From Drosophila pseudoobscura (Eukaryota; Arthropoda; Insecta; Diptera; Drosophilidae): a DNA stretch of 64,000 nucleotides. Shown here piece by piece: positions 27,758 to 40,280 of this stretch (position 1 is the stretch's first letter; each line of letters begins with the position of its first letter). The position numbers and the translations under genes are program-made. The stretch lies in assembly GCF_009870125.1 (NCBI RefSeq), contig NC_046679.1:27466001-27530000 (forward strand). Reading direction: 5' to 3'. The notes under the pieces were generated by a model. It was not told where the DNA came from, ran no database searches, and saw nothing but the letters and a program-made list of their open reading frames with translations.

Positions 27758-28834
27758 TTATACCCGATACTAAGTCAGTATGGCTCTCCTCCGGCAGAGG
27801 CCGCTAATATTAAACGACACGACAAAGAGTGCGTGCGAGAGAGACAGAAAATCAGTCTGAGCGTGACGTCGGGCGCTGCGTAGCCACTGCAAATTGATTT
27901 GTTCCTTTTGGCTATAAAAATGCTCTGATCTGATCCAGATTCAGCAATCTAATCGACATGGTCATTATCTATGATTCTGCGTTTTTAGTTTTCTCAAATC
28001 TGCAATATTGTGGATGCAACAGATTTTCGTCCTTTGTGGGGGCGGATGGGGGTGGGGCGAAATTCTGAGATATACGTTTTATAGTGACATCTTAAAGGAG
28101 TGTGTGTACCAAATTTGGTTACTCTAGCCTTAATAGTCTCTGAGATTTGTGGTTGCCTCAGATTTTCGTCCTTTGCGGGGGCGGAAGGGGGTGTGGCGAA
28201 ATTTGGACAGGAAACGGTCAAGGTCCGATATCACAGGAGTGTGGATACCAAATTTGGTTGCTCTGGCTTTTATAGGTTCTGAGATCCTTGAACTCATATT
28301 TTGCAATTGGCAAAACCGACCATGAAACCTGTGTGTTAGAGTGAGACAGAGCGAGAAAGAGTGAAATTGTTTTCGTGATTCTGGCTATAATAATTATACG
28401 ATCTGGTTCAGATTTTGCACTCTGTAAGATATAGTCATCTTCTACGATTCTGCGTTTTTAGTTTTCTCGTATCTTTAAAATTGTGGATGCCACAGACTTT
28501 CGCCCTTTGTGGGGGCGGAAGTGGGCGGGGCAAAGTTTTGAAATATTTTTGGAGCAGTGACATATCACAGAAGTCTGGATCCAAAACATCGTTACTCTAG
28601 CTCTTATAGTCTTTGAGCATTAGGCGCTGAAGGGGACGGACAGACGGACAGACGGACAGACGGACAGACGGACGGACGGACAGACAGACAGGGCTCAATC
28701 GACTCGGCTATTGATGCTGATCAAGAATATATATACTTTATAGGGTCGGAAACGATTCCTTCTGGACGTTACACACATCCACTTTTACCACAAATCTAAT
28801 ATACCCCAATACTCATTTTGAGTATCGGGTATAA
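27758..28834. mobile_element. INE-1/DINE-1-like non-autonomous Helentron
   Basis: The element is bounded by TTATACCCGATACT at 27758-27771 and its exact inverse AGTATCGGGTATAA at 28821-28834. The right end carries the block TATATACTTTATAGGGTCGG and a ready hairpin (CCCCAATACTCATTTTGAGTATCGGG), which I recognise from Drosophila INE-1/DINE-1 elements. Internally a unit of about 140 bases is repeated (about 27908-28050 and 28382-28520), sharing GATTCTGCGTTTTTAGTTTT. A GGGGGCGG core occurs three times (near 28040, 28180 and 28515). A GACGGACA satellite follows at 28635-28690. There is no transposase or helicase frame, so it is non-autonomous. A hairpin-capable sequence (AGTTGCTGCGG/CCGCAACT) abuts the left end. 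Orientation and exact family are unsure. Confidence 0.75.
28635..28690. repeat. (GACGGACA)n minisatellite inside the Helentron
   Basis: About seven 8-base units of GACGGACA, with loss of the periodicity at the right end, lie between the internal repeats and the conserved 3' block. Microsatellite arrays of this kind are a normal part of DINE-1-type elements. Confidence 0.85.
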
Positions 28835-31800
28835 ATATAAGGCTTAGCTACAGAGTGATAGAGAGGGAGGCATTAATCAAGAATACAAGTACTTATTTAA
28901 AGTGTAAAGATTATACAATAAAACATATCTCCATAAAGGTACTCCCGTATGTACACCACTTGCCCTGACAACGAAACATTTATCTTCCAGCTCTCTGGAG
29001 TTTTTTGTGAGAGGCCTCACACTCACACGTTCCGTTCGCTCTTGTCAACAGCTCGACACAGAACAATTAAAGTACTTAAACGTTTCGAGGGGGTGCCGTA
29101 TGGGGCTTTCTAAATATTCAAAGAGCAACTTGTCAAGCCGAACCATCCTCATAGCAGCACGGACACCACACATTCAGCCCCATACAACATCCTGTTTGTT
29201 TGTGGTGCACATGTGTTTTGTGTGCGTCTGCCTGTCTGCTTGTCACTTACTTTTGATTTCTTCCCTTTTCGGGCCCCGCTGCCACCTATTGTTGTTGTTT
29301 GGAATACCCTTCACAAGCAAGAAGGTGCCTCTGTGGTGCAGAGGCAGAGAAGAAACCATTACTATATGCATCAATAGGGGTGTCCTATATTTATATGCAT
29401 TTTATAGGTAGACTAGCTGACCCGGCAAACTATATTCCGCAGTATTGTGTAGTATTTCTGTTGCTCCAAACGAGGGATCGGGATCCGTGCAGATGAGCAA
29501 TTGGGACTCGATTTCTGACTCATGCTTGAACTTGAACGCATGACAATACGGACATACGTTGTCCATATAATCAATCAGCACTTTCGGATGAGCGGAATAT
29601 TAACTATACCCATAGAGTATCCAAAGCTTCGGCTCTCAATCCCAGCATTCCCTTCTTGTTTTTGCTATTTCGCTCCTCATGTTATCCCCCAGCCAAAATT
29701 GTCTAGCTTTGATTTATGCCACACACATGCATTGCATACGTTTCAGGGAATGGGCGGGGGGGCTGTCAGATGTTTCTTGATTTTTCTTTGGCTTTAGCTG
29801 TTTTTTCTCTGTCTCTCTGGCGGCCATTTTTTTGTTGCGTAATCTTTTCCGAATTGTGCTCCAGAAATTAGATTTGCCTTTCGCCTTGTTTGCGCCGCTT
29901 GCTCCAGAATGATAGGCAAAACAAATATCAACAGGAGTCGTCGTAGGCCAGCCATCGGGGAATTTAGAAACGTGTGCGACTGCGAGTGCGAGTCAGATAA
30001 AGATGATGGAAATTTCCTCTCCAAAAGCGGAACCAAGTCTCTCTGCAAATGGCTGTCATTTATTAAATATCAAGCATACGCCGCGTATTCGGCCTTAAAT
30101 AATTAAAAAGCAAGCGCTGCACATTAGGGGCATCATAAAACGCATTAACAGCCATTACAATGTTGTGTTGGTGTGTGTGTGTGTGTTTTGAGCCACAAAT
30201 CATTGCCAAAACCCACAAAACAACAATTTAAAGTTGGCTTCAAACAATTTGCCCTAATATCAAGCTTATGATCAAGCAAATGGCCAAAGCAGCTGCTAAA
30301 AGAAAATGTTTCAATTTGCTGAGGCAGGTTGTTCTCATTTTGGATTACTCTAGTAAACTTCTACACAATTATAGTACCAATAGGCTAGGCTCCGCGGCGA
30401 ATTCGTGGCGATTTTGGTTTTAGAAACAACAGAAATGGTCACAGGTCCCTCTGGGTATTGTGGCTGCCACAACTTGAACAGCAATTAAATTACAAGAACA
30501 ATGAGGCACAAGAACTGGGGCACATACACACACATAGGAAAACACAACAAGTGTTAACTGCAGAAAATGTGCAATAGGTTTTTGCGCAAAAATTACTGAA
30601 CAGAACATAGGAGCCCGGTGCACGGCATTGTTTTTAGAGCTCTCTCTCTCAGTGCAATGATTTCCAAATGCTGCACGACTTCATTACAATGGTACATAAG
30701 GGCTTCCTACTCCAGGAATTAGGGGCAGAAATTGACGGTGGAATGGAGTGGATTGCTGGGGGGTAATGGTAAGAGGTTGCAACCGTTTCGAGCAATTAGC
30801 GTGAGCCACAATCTCGGCAAAAGGCTAAAAGGAAGAGGTAAATGCCAGAGCTTGATGCAGACACCCAAGAGCCCAGACACGGACACAGACAATTTTAACA
30901 AAATTAATTGCCCGACAGACATGGAAGTACATACATATATGTGCACACATAGAGACGCTGCAGAGGATTCTGTGCAGAGGAATGTTGTAAAAATACAACA
31001 TACTTCATTAATTGAATCCCCAGGAAGAGAAGGGGCAAAGGCAAAAAGAGATTTGTATCCAGCTCGAAACTTTCCCCGGGATTTAAACTATAAATTCTTT
31101 ACATAGAAAAATTGTATAAAGTTATCAAATATTTTCGAGTCTTGGCAATCTTGTACTTTATGTACTGGGCGCCCTGGGGGTTAACCAAGGCAGTTGCTCA
31201 ACTCCAGCTGCAATTTCGAGCTCCAGCCGGAGCTCCAGGCCGAGCCCGAGCACGAGCCACAGCCACAGTTGGTTGTGGATGCAGCGCCCCCAATCCTTGG
31301 CATTAACTTTTTCGTTATATTAATTGCCAACATTTGAACTTTTATTCAATTTACGAGCTTGTATGCGGCAACCGAGCCACAGTCGCCCCCACACAATCAG
31401 CTAATACAAATGCCAAGGCGTGTGGGGGGGCGTGCCAAGAGGTCTACGAGCAAGAAGTGCAGCATGGAAGCAGCCAGAGATAGAGCCAGCGGAAGAGAGC
31501 GAGAGACTTGACTTGCACTCGAAATATATAAGTTTCTGCTGTCTGTGAGAGGGTGTGAATGTGGGCGCACATAAAACAAAGAGCAGGCAGAAAACTGAGC
31601 ATCAGCCAACATGGCGTATTAGCAATGTGGAGGCCCAAGTGGAGGTCGTTGGCGTGCTATAAATACGTGTCATGTCTGCCTCAGTCCTTGTTCCTCCACT
31701 TACCAGGGCCGAAGCCAACCCAACCTCCAGTTCCCCTTGTAGCCAGAGGGGTTGTAGATTTATGTAGAGCCACATACGCGGGTTATTTCGGGCTCATGAT

Positions 31801-32803
31801 TTTAATTTCCTCCTAGCGCGAAGGTTAATTGCCATTAAACTTAAAATGCTTTACTTGTACCCGAAACGGAACCCTTAAGGCCGTACAAGGCCACTAACTA
31901 GTTTTTATGATAAATTTGGGAATTGCTAAGATTTTATGCTCACTTCGGGGCCCATTAAATGTGACGGCCCAGCCGAAGTTAACCCGATCAAACATTTATT
32001 CAAGCTGTTGCTGTTGCCAAAAACCTCTGCCTTTGCGCGCCCATCAAAAGTTTTAGCATTGCAACAATGTTTTTCGGGGCGAGTGAGGGGACCTGTACAT
32101 TATTTTTGCATATTTGCAGCCATTTATTTGCAACAAGAGGCAGGAACAAGCAGCCGGAGTGCACAAATAATAAAATAAAATGGTTAAATTATGCATAAAT
32201 AGCGCGAAATGTTAAACAAAGTGGGAGTGGCACACAGCCCTCAAGCAGCTGACTCCTGCCGCGGCAGCAGGACGCATCCTGCCCAGACCTGCGTCCGTCC
32301 TTCTCCTGCTACTGCTGCCGCTGCCTTCTGGGCCATAATTCTTGCGAGTCTGCGCCAACTGAATGCGTAATTAAAATGTTGCACAAAGCAAATGTTGCAC
32401 TGCCACCCAAAGACGAGCACGAGAGCACGCAACAAAAAAAAATCATGAAAGGGGGCCAAGGACAGTAATATAAAGAAATTATGACTTGGCATTACACAAA
32501 AACAGAGTGCAGAACGTGCCCCCAAAATATGCAAAAATACGCAAAAAAAAGTTTCCGACGGAAAGGGAGTTCTTAGACAAGAGAATTCTGTATGACATTA
32601 ACTGCAGCCAGCGTCGTCAACAAGGCCAAGGACAATGGGGTAAGCTTAATTGTTAAGAGAGCTCCTCCCGCTGCCAGGACTAATAGTTGTAAAAAAGTGT
32701 AAAGTGCTGCACACCATCTTGCTACCATTTTAAAAGTTGATTAGCTTTAGTTTTCCGCACATAACCAAAAAGCAAGTACGTTTACGTTAAGAGTTCAAGA
32801 AGA
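28835..32803. other. Non-coding DNA between Helentron and MADF gene
   Basis: Roughly 4 kb with no convincing exon. It contains a possible transposon remnant starting CTAGCTGACCCGGCAAAC at 29413-29430, a GT tract near 30170-30187, and a CCGGAGCTCCAGGCCGAGCCC-like degenerate hexamer region near 31215-31262. The last 100 bases are the probable 3' flank of the minus-strand MADF gene. Confidence 0.45.
29413..29600. mobile_element. Possible transposable-element remnant
   Basis: The block opens with CTAGCTGACCCGGCAAAC, a motif I remember as widespread in arthropod interspersed repeats, and continues as moderately GC-rich sequence unlike the flanks. No coding domain or second terminus could be found. 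Family assignment from memory is weak. Confidence 0.25.
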
Positions 32804-33304
32804 TCATAGCTTGGCTGGACTAAAGGAAGGAGCTTCGAGGGAATTTAAAAAATAGAAACAATGCTTATAGCTCTCCTTCGGCAGCAGCTCCAGCCCTCGA
32901 GTCCCGTCAAGTGGTAACGACATTGGAACATCCCTAACATGGTACCACTCATTTGGGAGGTTGCTGTCCAAGCGTAATTGCTGCAATCGATATTGGTTCT
33001 TGTAGTGGCGCAGCTCCATGATGCGACGGCGACAGAACTGCCAGGTAATCGTACGCTTCGTGTCCAGCTGTCGGACGATGTCCGCCCAGATGCTCTTGTG
33101 CATGGCGGTGTTAAAGAAGTCGACGTGATTGAAGTTCCACAGGCATTTGTGTTTCGAATAAAGCACGAGAAGCTTCAGATTAAACCGCTGCGAACGCGTC
33201 AGCAATGAGGATCTATATTCTGAAGACATATCATCGTCTGATTGTAATGATAAAGTCGATGATGAAGGTGATGGTGGACTCATTGATGCCATGTAGTCCT
33301 CCAT
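32804..33304 (-). CDS. MADF-domain DNA-binding protein, single exon
   Basis: A 166-residue protein, taking the ATG at 33304 (MEDYMASM...); the frame stays open a little upstream but has no ATG there, so an earlier spliced exon is possible. A Ser/Pro- and Asp-rich lead (1-35) precedes a MADF (Myb/SANT-like, Adf-1) domain at about residues 40-106. It shows RFNLKLLVLYSKHKCLWN, then IWADIVRQL, and the recognition-helix region WQFCRRRIMELRHYKNQY. Family members bind DNA as transcription factors or chromatin adaptors. Many carry a C-terminal BESS motif, but none is visible here: the tail (about 125-166) is short and ends SFSPAKL. It stands alone, minus strand, several kb from the esterases. The exact orthologue is not recognised. 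Confidence 0.75.
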   Translation of the reverse strand: MEDYMASMSPPSPSSSTLSLQSDDDMSSEYRSSLLTRSQRFNLKLLVLYSKHKCLWNFNHVDFFNTAMHKSIWADIVRQLDTKRTITWQFCRRRIMELRHYKNQYRLQQLRLDSNLPNEWYHVRDVPMSLPLDGTRGLELLPKESYKHCFYFLNSLEAPSFSPAKL

Positions 33305-33789
33305 CCATACCAACAAAATTTTACAAATTTGTTGATAAATTTCAAAAAGGAAACTGTTTTCATGGCCTGGTGTGGAGGGATGAAATTATATTTATTTAAA
33401 TCATTTTACAACCTAGAAACGTAATATTTAATAACTATATCTAAAATATAGTTTCTAAGGATACGACGTTCCTAAGACTTTGCTGATGTCCTCTCACTCT
33501 TCTTCTACAACAAGTATTTGGTTTCTCAATGTTAATATAAGGTATTCATGATTATGTAAGCCCCTTAAAACTTTTGTACAATAATTTCCCATATGTTTAG
33601 TGAAAGAAACCCAAATAGTCGGGTCAATAGGTACCAATACGAAAGGAAAAGGCACAAAATATTATCAGTATTTTATTGGATTATATGTCTCCTGTCATCA
33701 GTGTTAAAAAGGGGCATATGTTGAAATCATTTTGGATGTTGATTAGCTTGAGTTTTCCCAACCAAGAAACCAATGATTTTCCCCTTTGG

Positions 33790-34010
33790 GAAGCCAAGAA
33801 TGATCTATCTTGCAGGCCGAGTGATGGTCAACCTTGGCGTGCAGCTTGGTCCTCGGTTTCTGGACCTTCTTGAATGTATAACCCCCATACCCTTGCGCTC
33901 CTTGATCTGAATGAGCGTGTGATGGTATTGTATTTATTCTTCTGCCACGTCTTGATCGCATCATTGCAAAGGCTCTCCTTGATCAGGTTGAAGCACTGCT
34001 TGAGAATGAA
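33790..34010 (-). pseudogene. Possible decayed coding fragment, frameshifted
   Basis: Within AT-rich DNA this patch is GC-richer and reads on the minus strand as coding-like peptide in more than one frame: LKQCFNLIKESLCNDAIKTW in one, IQIKERKGMGV in a second, KKVQKPRTKLHAKVDHH in a third. This suggests an old coding sequence broken by small indels. The parent gene was not recognised. Just downstream, about 50 bases (33726-33776) resemble the 3' flank of the MADF gene (32720-32770), so a local duplication is one explanation. Confidence 0.3.
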
Positions 34011-37000
34011 ATAAAATGGAGAATGTATAAATGTATAAATATAAAACTAATGCTACAAAAAATTCTATATTCCTCTTACTCGTATATACAAAATCATATT
34101 CAAATATCAAACATCCCCTTTTTTTATGTAACAAAAAAAAAGAAAGTTTTTTAGTTTGCATCGATTGATAGCATATTTGATTGCGGTTCCCTGTCACGCT
34201 AAATTATATTTAATTGCCGAATCACCTGTCATCAGTGTTTGGCGGTGGTTAGCCCTAGTTTTTTGTATCCCACATTCATTGTCAACGGCTTTTGGAAAAC
34301 TCTGAAACGTAAGTGACAAACTGACCAGCGCAGAAAATTGTGCAAAATAATTCGCATTTAATTTGATTTTCAATGTTGAATGCACTAATACTTATTAAGG
34401 GAAACAAAGTGTCATTTCTCATTTACCAACAGCCAAAGCTAATCCATAAACGATTCTATCTTTTTTATTTGGTATTTTTTATGCCATCTACCCGAATGCG
34501 GATGATAATTAATTTCATTGCACATTGAATGCGTTTGGCTGCTAATTTAATAAAATCGTGTAAAATGGTGCGAAATGCTTTGGTGACTTTTCCCATTGAC
34601 ACATTAATTAATTTTAATGCAAATGTAGTATGTAAAATGGCTAAAATTCGATGCGAATTTTGTTCATTATTAGAAAATAACTTGCAAATTTGTGTGAAGG
34701 TTTAGTGATCTGTAAAAATCGGTTTTGTGGTTCTATGCAGTGATTTTCAACAGTCCCCATATAATTATAAAGCCAAAAATCGCATTTATACCGTGTAGGA
34801 TTTGGATTCTCATCCCATTCCCCGGCATCCTAACACTGTCATAAAGTAGAAACCTTTATTGCTTGTACTTGGATGAACAACTAAAGCCTGCGGGAAAACT
34901 TAAACCCCTATCACGCCCACATAGAGCACACAATACCGAAAGGGGAGACGGAGACACACACAGTGTGCAATACTCGTAAACTTTTGCTCGAAAGAGCCAT
35001 GCTACAACCAACCGAAAAAAACAGCACAACAGCGGGATTCAGATGACGATGTTTGGGATACCCTTGTAGGTACTTATTTTATATAGAAGCTATGATATAT
35101 AGTGAAACGATATTGAAGAAAATCTGAGAACAAGGTTCATTACTTTCCAGAGTTTGATTGGAATCACAAACATCATCTTTGTATTATAAAACAAAATTTG
35201 TGGGTCGCCGTCTTGCGATTTTTTACTCAGATCAGCGGCAGCGAACGAAGCGAGGGAGCCGGGGTAGGCCCTCGAGAACGCTAGTACTTTATATCCATCT
35301 GGATGGCAAACGTATTTCTGTAGTCATGAGACCCTCTGCAAAGGGGCTCTTCACCTATGCTCTGCCATTTGGAAGGGTACTACTACAATGACTGGAAACG
35401 GGCGAAATGTTTATCCCGGACACCTAAACAAACAGTGCATACTTTCAAGCTCTGGGCCCTGGCCCCTCGATTGTTGACACATGCAAGGCGTGCAATAATG
35501 CGAACCACAGGGCGTGGTGTTTGCCGTGTCAGAAGTATTTTGATTTGGAAAATTTAAATTTTCCCCCTCCACCAACCGAGACCCAAGCCTGACTTGTGCA
35601 GAAACAACAAAGTAAAGAAGCCATGAAAGAGGTTGCCTTAGATCGAGGTGAGAAAGGCACAAAAGACAAACAATGTTTGGTGGTCTTGGCCTGGCAACAA
35701 GTTTTTTATTGCTTACCAAATGAGCTGATGGATGGCAAGGGTTCTGCGGATCTTGGTGTTAAGTTTGAGCCAATTTTAACGTTTTCATATGCCAGCAAGG
35801 GCCATAAAAATGCATTCTTTATTTGGCTTCGAGATTTATTCGTTTGCCAACGAGTTGCTTATCAAAAAAGTAGCGTAAGAGGAAAAGAGAGAGTGAGTGT
35901 GTGTGGCACGCAAAACGCGAATTTCTATTTCTTTGCACTACGTGATTTGCAATTTTCCAATTTCCCCAGAGCCGAAAAATAGAGTAACCGCTCTCTGCCG
36001 CGCACGCTGTTTCACTCTTTTGTGTGGCATATCAAGGCGAATACCGAGCACACAGACAGAAATGCGGTTGTCCACACGGCAAATGTCGGCTGCCATTTGA
36101 TTTTTTTCTTTCCTGCTCGGCAATTTTATTTGCCAGTCGAGTTGCGTATTTTATACATGACTACAGCGGTTATTCACTTGGGGAATTCTATATCTAAAGT
36201 CGCTCCAAAATGCTGGAAACATTCAATATTCACTTAATTGAATCGAACAGAATATTTCCTTGCAGTGGAGAAATTTTCAATCACATAGGGTACATTTTTC
36301 TAAACAGTCTTAAGATTTAATTTCTCAGTCTTTTTCTCTGGGTTGCACTTAGTCAATTATTACTGTTTTGGGGCCTGTCAGTGATTTGGTAGCATTTCAG
36401 CTTCAGTTTGTTTGCACTCTGGCATCCTGCATTTGTATGGCATTTTATTTACGATTTCTTGCAATTCCTTACTGCTGTTGTTGCTGGAGCATTTCCTCTA
36501 CGCGATATGCACTTCCTGGTCTGATACCTCAACTTTGTATTTCCGCCATTTCTTTGGAATTTTCCTTTCCCTTCTGGAGAAGGAGGAGCCGCAGGACCCG
36601 GGCACTGTGATTTCTATTTTAACGCTGCCAAGGCTTCGCTCGAGGCAAATAAATATTTTTTGGCGCACGCGAGAGAGGTCCTTTCTTATTTTGTTGTGCA
36701 CTCTCTGTTTGCGTGGAGATGTTTCTGTTTCGGCCCTGGTCTCGGGTTCTCTGTCCGCTGGTGTCCGTCTGCCATTGTCTGCCACACCATTTAATGTGTT
36801 TACCAGATAATCGAAATCATGGCATGTTGCTTAGTTTTTATTTGTTGCATTAAAACATTGAAAAACGCAGACACTTGCCATGTGCCAAAGAAATTTGGCT
36901 TTATTTAAGTTTGCTTTCTAATTTGTAGAAGTGAACCCCCAGACAAACAACAAATATTTCAGTAATTACTTTGTTTCTCTTCAAGACTTTCTACTGCACA

Positions 37001-40000
37001 CAATTTTCTATTGTGGAAAAGTTTTGTAGAATTATAAATGAAATTCATTTGAAAGGAAAGCAGCACATACGATACATATTTCGACTCGTCAAAGGTTTCG
37101 GCTGCTCTATAATTAATTTCCTTGAAGACAAAAACTAGAAACTTTTATAATTTATATGCGCATGCAGTCGAAAACTGAGCCGGAGTCGTCTCGAGAGCTG
37201 CTGATGTGTTGTCAGGCGATAAACACGCTTGTCAGCGGGGTGGCAGCAGGGCAGAAGTTCAACTATTAATTACGTAACGGAAATGTAAATGTTTCGAGCA
37301 ATTTGTGCCCGCAACAAAACACAGCTACGTGCAACACTTGCAGCCATTCCCCCGACACGAAGTAGATAATTAGCAAAAAGTTGCAGGCTAAAATAAAGTT
37401 GCACCAGTAACTGCTGCCTCATCCTCTGGGCTGTGTGTGTGTGTGCCTGGGTGTGTGTCCTTAGGCTACCAGGGTTGCTGCTGACAAGGTGTTGCCAACA
37501 TTTTTGCATATGTCTTCCTTCCATTTTTGGCAGTTGAGGCAGCGGAAATTGCTGTCGGCGCAACTTTCCTTTTTTGTGCAGGGCGCCTCTGGATCCTCTG
37601 GAGCCTGCCTGGGAAAAAGAAAGGAAAACGATTTATAATTTAGCTAATTTGATAAAGATGTGTGTTTGCTTTTTATATCCATTTAGCCATAGCTTTTATT
37701 GCACTTTCTCTTGAGCCCAAGGACGCTTTAACTTTTATCATATGGCAAATATTTTTCATGCACTTTTATTGTTCGCAAAAGTTTGTCCAAGTACAAATGA
37801 ATGGGTGGGTAAACAAACTATTGAGCATTGTTTTACTTTTGTTCCCAGAATGTTTGCTTGTTGCATTCGAAGCGAGGGGGTTCCAAGCCATTTTTTTCGT
37901 TGTTGTTCCTGTTGTTGTTATTCCAACGCTTTCGTAATGAGAAAAGTTTTTGGCATTCCACAAATGTTGTCTGTCTGTCTGTGTGTCGGGTCGGGTCATC
38001 TTTGTTTATATTGCATTTTGGTTTTTAATATTATACAAAAATCATTTATATTTTGTGTAAAAAATGTATTTTTTTTCCTTCCAGGATGCCAAATGTCGCT
38101 TTAAACCCTTAAACTCCATTAGCAGAACGTATCCTGCTCCTCATTTGTACTTTTCTTATTCCCCAGCAAATTTTAACATAGTAAATACTGTTCCAATACG
38201 GTCACAGGGCCATGGCCATAAAGCTCTTGTACCACAGCTCGAAATCCACCCAAACAACGAATATTTCATTACGAATACGCACTGTAGGCGTTAACCGGGA
38301 GGGTTAAACCAATGCGGGCACTCCAAAAGTGAGAGAGAGGGAAGGGCAGACCATTGGAAAGCTCTCACTGCTGCAATGCAAAAATTATTTTCCCGCCAAC
38401 TGCCATGCAGCCCCAAAAAATGTTCGAAGCATAGCAACGCCTAATGTCATGTTGGGTGGAGTAGGAGGTGCCCCACGACAGTTACAAGTGCTACCAGAGA
38501 CTTGCCAAAATAGTCAGCCATCGCTGGCCCAGCGAGCCAAACAAGCCGCATTAATTAGTGGCCAAGGACATGGACATGGAATCCTGCAGTTCGCTGGGCT
38601 TTCAACTTTTGCGTTTTACATTAAACATTTTTTTTCTCGTAGCTTTCGTAGTTTCTGTTTCGCCATAGCTTTGCTCCTGCTGGCATGACAAATTGGACGT
38701 GCTCTCTGGAGTGTCCAAAGTGGCGAAGTTATTACTACACTATGTAGTCCTTGGACCCTAGGACCTACCGCTTCCTTCAAACCAATTGCTTGGCTGTGCT
38801 GTGCATTTGTTTAACGATATTTCCGCATTTGGTCCTGTGCTGGCAGCTGGCGATGCCCTTTGGCTGATATGCATTGAGTGCATTAGTTGCATATGTATGT
38901 TGTATATGTGTGGAGTGGATGTAGAGAGAGTGGGAGAGTACGTGAGGGAGTGTTGTGTATCTCTGTGTGTGTCGTGTATGTTTGTTTGGGTGTTTTTGGA
39001 CTGTTATGTATTTTGCACTGACACTAAAAGCTATTTGTAAATTTCGTGGCTGCAATTATGTTTGCTGTGCTGTGTGTGGCCATCACAGTTTCCTCCTCCA
39101 CTTCTCCACCACTTGGCGCACTTAACACATTCCCGGGACAACGCCATGCTCTGTCCCTCCTACCATCCCTCTTGGCCCGTTTTTTTGGCTGGCCATGTGG
39201 CTTTACTGGTTATTATTAGTTTGCTGCGGTTTGCTGCACTGTGTCCATGGGGTCTATCCTTTCTTAGTGCCGACCACATCATGCATATATGCAAATAACC
39301 TCGTGCATATAAATGTTTGCACTATCGGCTATAACATTTCTCTTTCTCGCTGCTCTTTCTGTATCTGTATTAAAGTTTCCTTTACTGTTTTTTGGCATAC
39401 ATTTCGAGAGTTCCAGTAGCTACATTTTTGGCTACCATTTTTGCCACATTATACCGATTCCCATGCAACTCTTTCCCCCATGCTCGCGCTACTTTATTCG
39501 CCACATTTTGTATATTTAAATAAGCATCACTTTTTTGTTGCGGTGTTGCATACAATTTAAGTTAATTTCAGATATTCCCGTCAGCTGGTCGGAAGTGACG
39601 AGCATAACATGAATTGCCTATCGGCAGTTTAACCGACACGTGGCCACTTTTTTCACACACTCTCCGCTCTCTTGCTCTTTAGCAAACTCTCTCGGGGCGA
39701 TATGGCCAACTGCAAACATCCGGTTGCCATTTAAATTATTGCATCCGTTCCATTAAAAATACAACAACAAAAAAGAGACGCTATAAATTAACAGTAGCCT
39801 CAGGCGCCTGAACGGCCAGGTAGGAAAAAGTGTAGCCGACAAAAATATCTAATAATTTGCCATCGTCTGTGTTTCTGGAGAGCAGATGCTGCGTTGAGGT
39901 TTACTTAAAATATGCCAAACAAATTATGTTCACACTTCAACGAAGGCCGAACTTCGATGGCGCCGCCTGGCCCATATTGAGAGACAGAGACTCGGTCTTC

Positions 40001-40167
40001 TCTGGCCGCTCGTTCTCCCTTTTTAGGGTGCTCTACAAATCATTCCGAGGGGGCATGAAATATTGCTGGGGGAGCTTAGAACGTGCTCACAGCGTTAAAG
40101 TGTCATTACTGGGCTTAATGAGTCGGCCAACTGCACAAGAACGCGCTCACACACACACACACACTCT

Positions 40168-40280
40168 AGAGAAAAGTGGAGAGACAAAATGAAGAGAGAT
40201 ACTGAAAAAAGAGACAGTAACACCAAAGAAAGACTGAAGAGAAGGAGCAGTTGGAAAGAGCGAAAGATGGCGAGAAAGTG
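40168..40280. repeat. GA-rich purine tract
   Basis: About 110 bases of near-continuous purine with several GAGAG cores, directly after a CA tract. It could bind GAGA factor. An ATGGC core (inverse of a PHO-type GCCAT) lies at the right end. Confidence 0.4.

Noticed and set aside
27913..27945. TATA box plus initiator-like sequence as a gene promoter
   Set aside because: It is part of the internal unit of the Helentron and a mutated copy recurs at about 28385; no downstream exon follows.
28020..28690. Regular repeats suggestive of a CRISPR array
   Set aside because: The units diverge, no uniform spacers exist, and the whole lies inside a Helentron with matching inverted ends in a eukaryotic genome.
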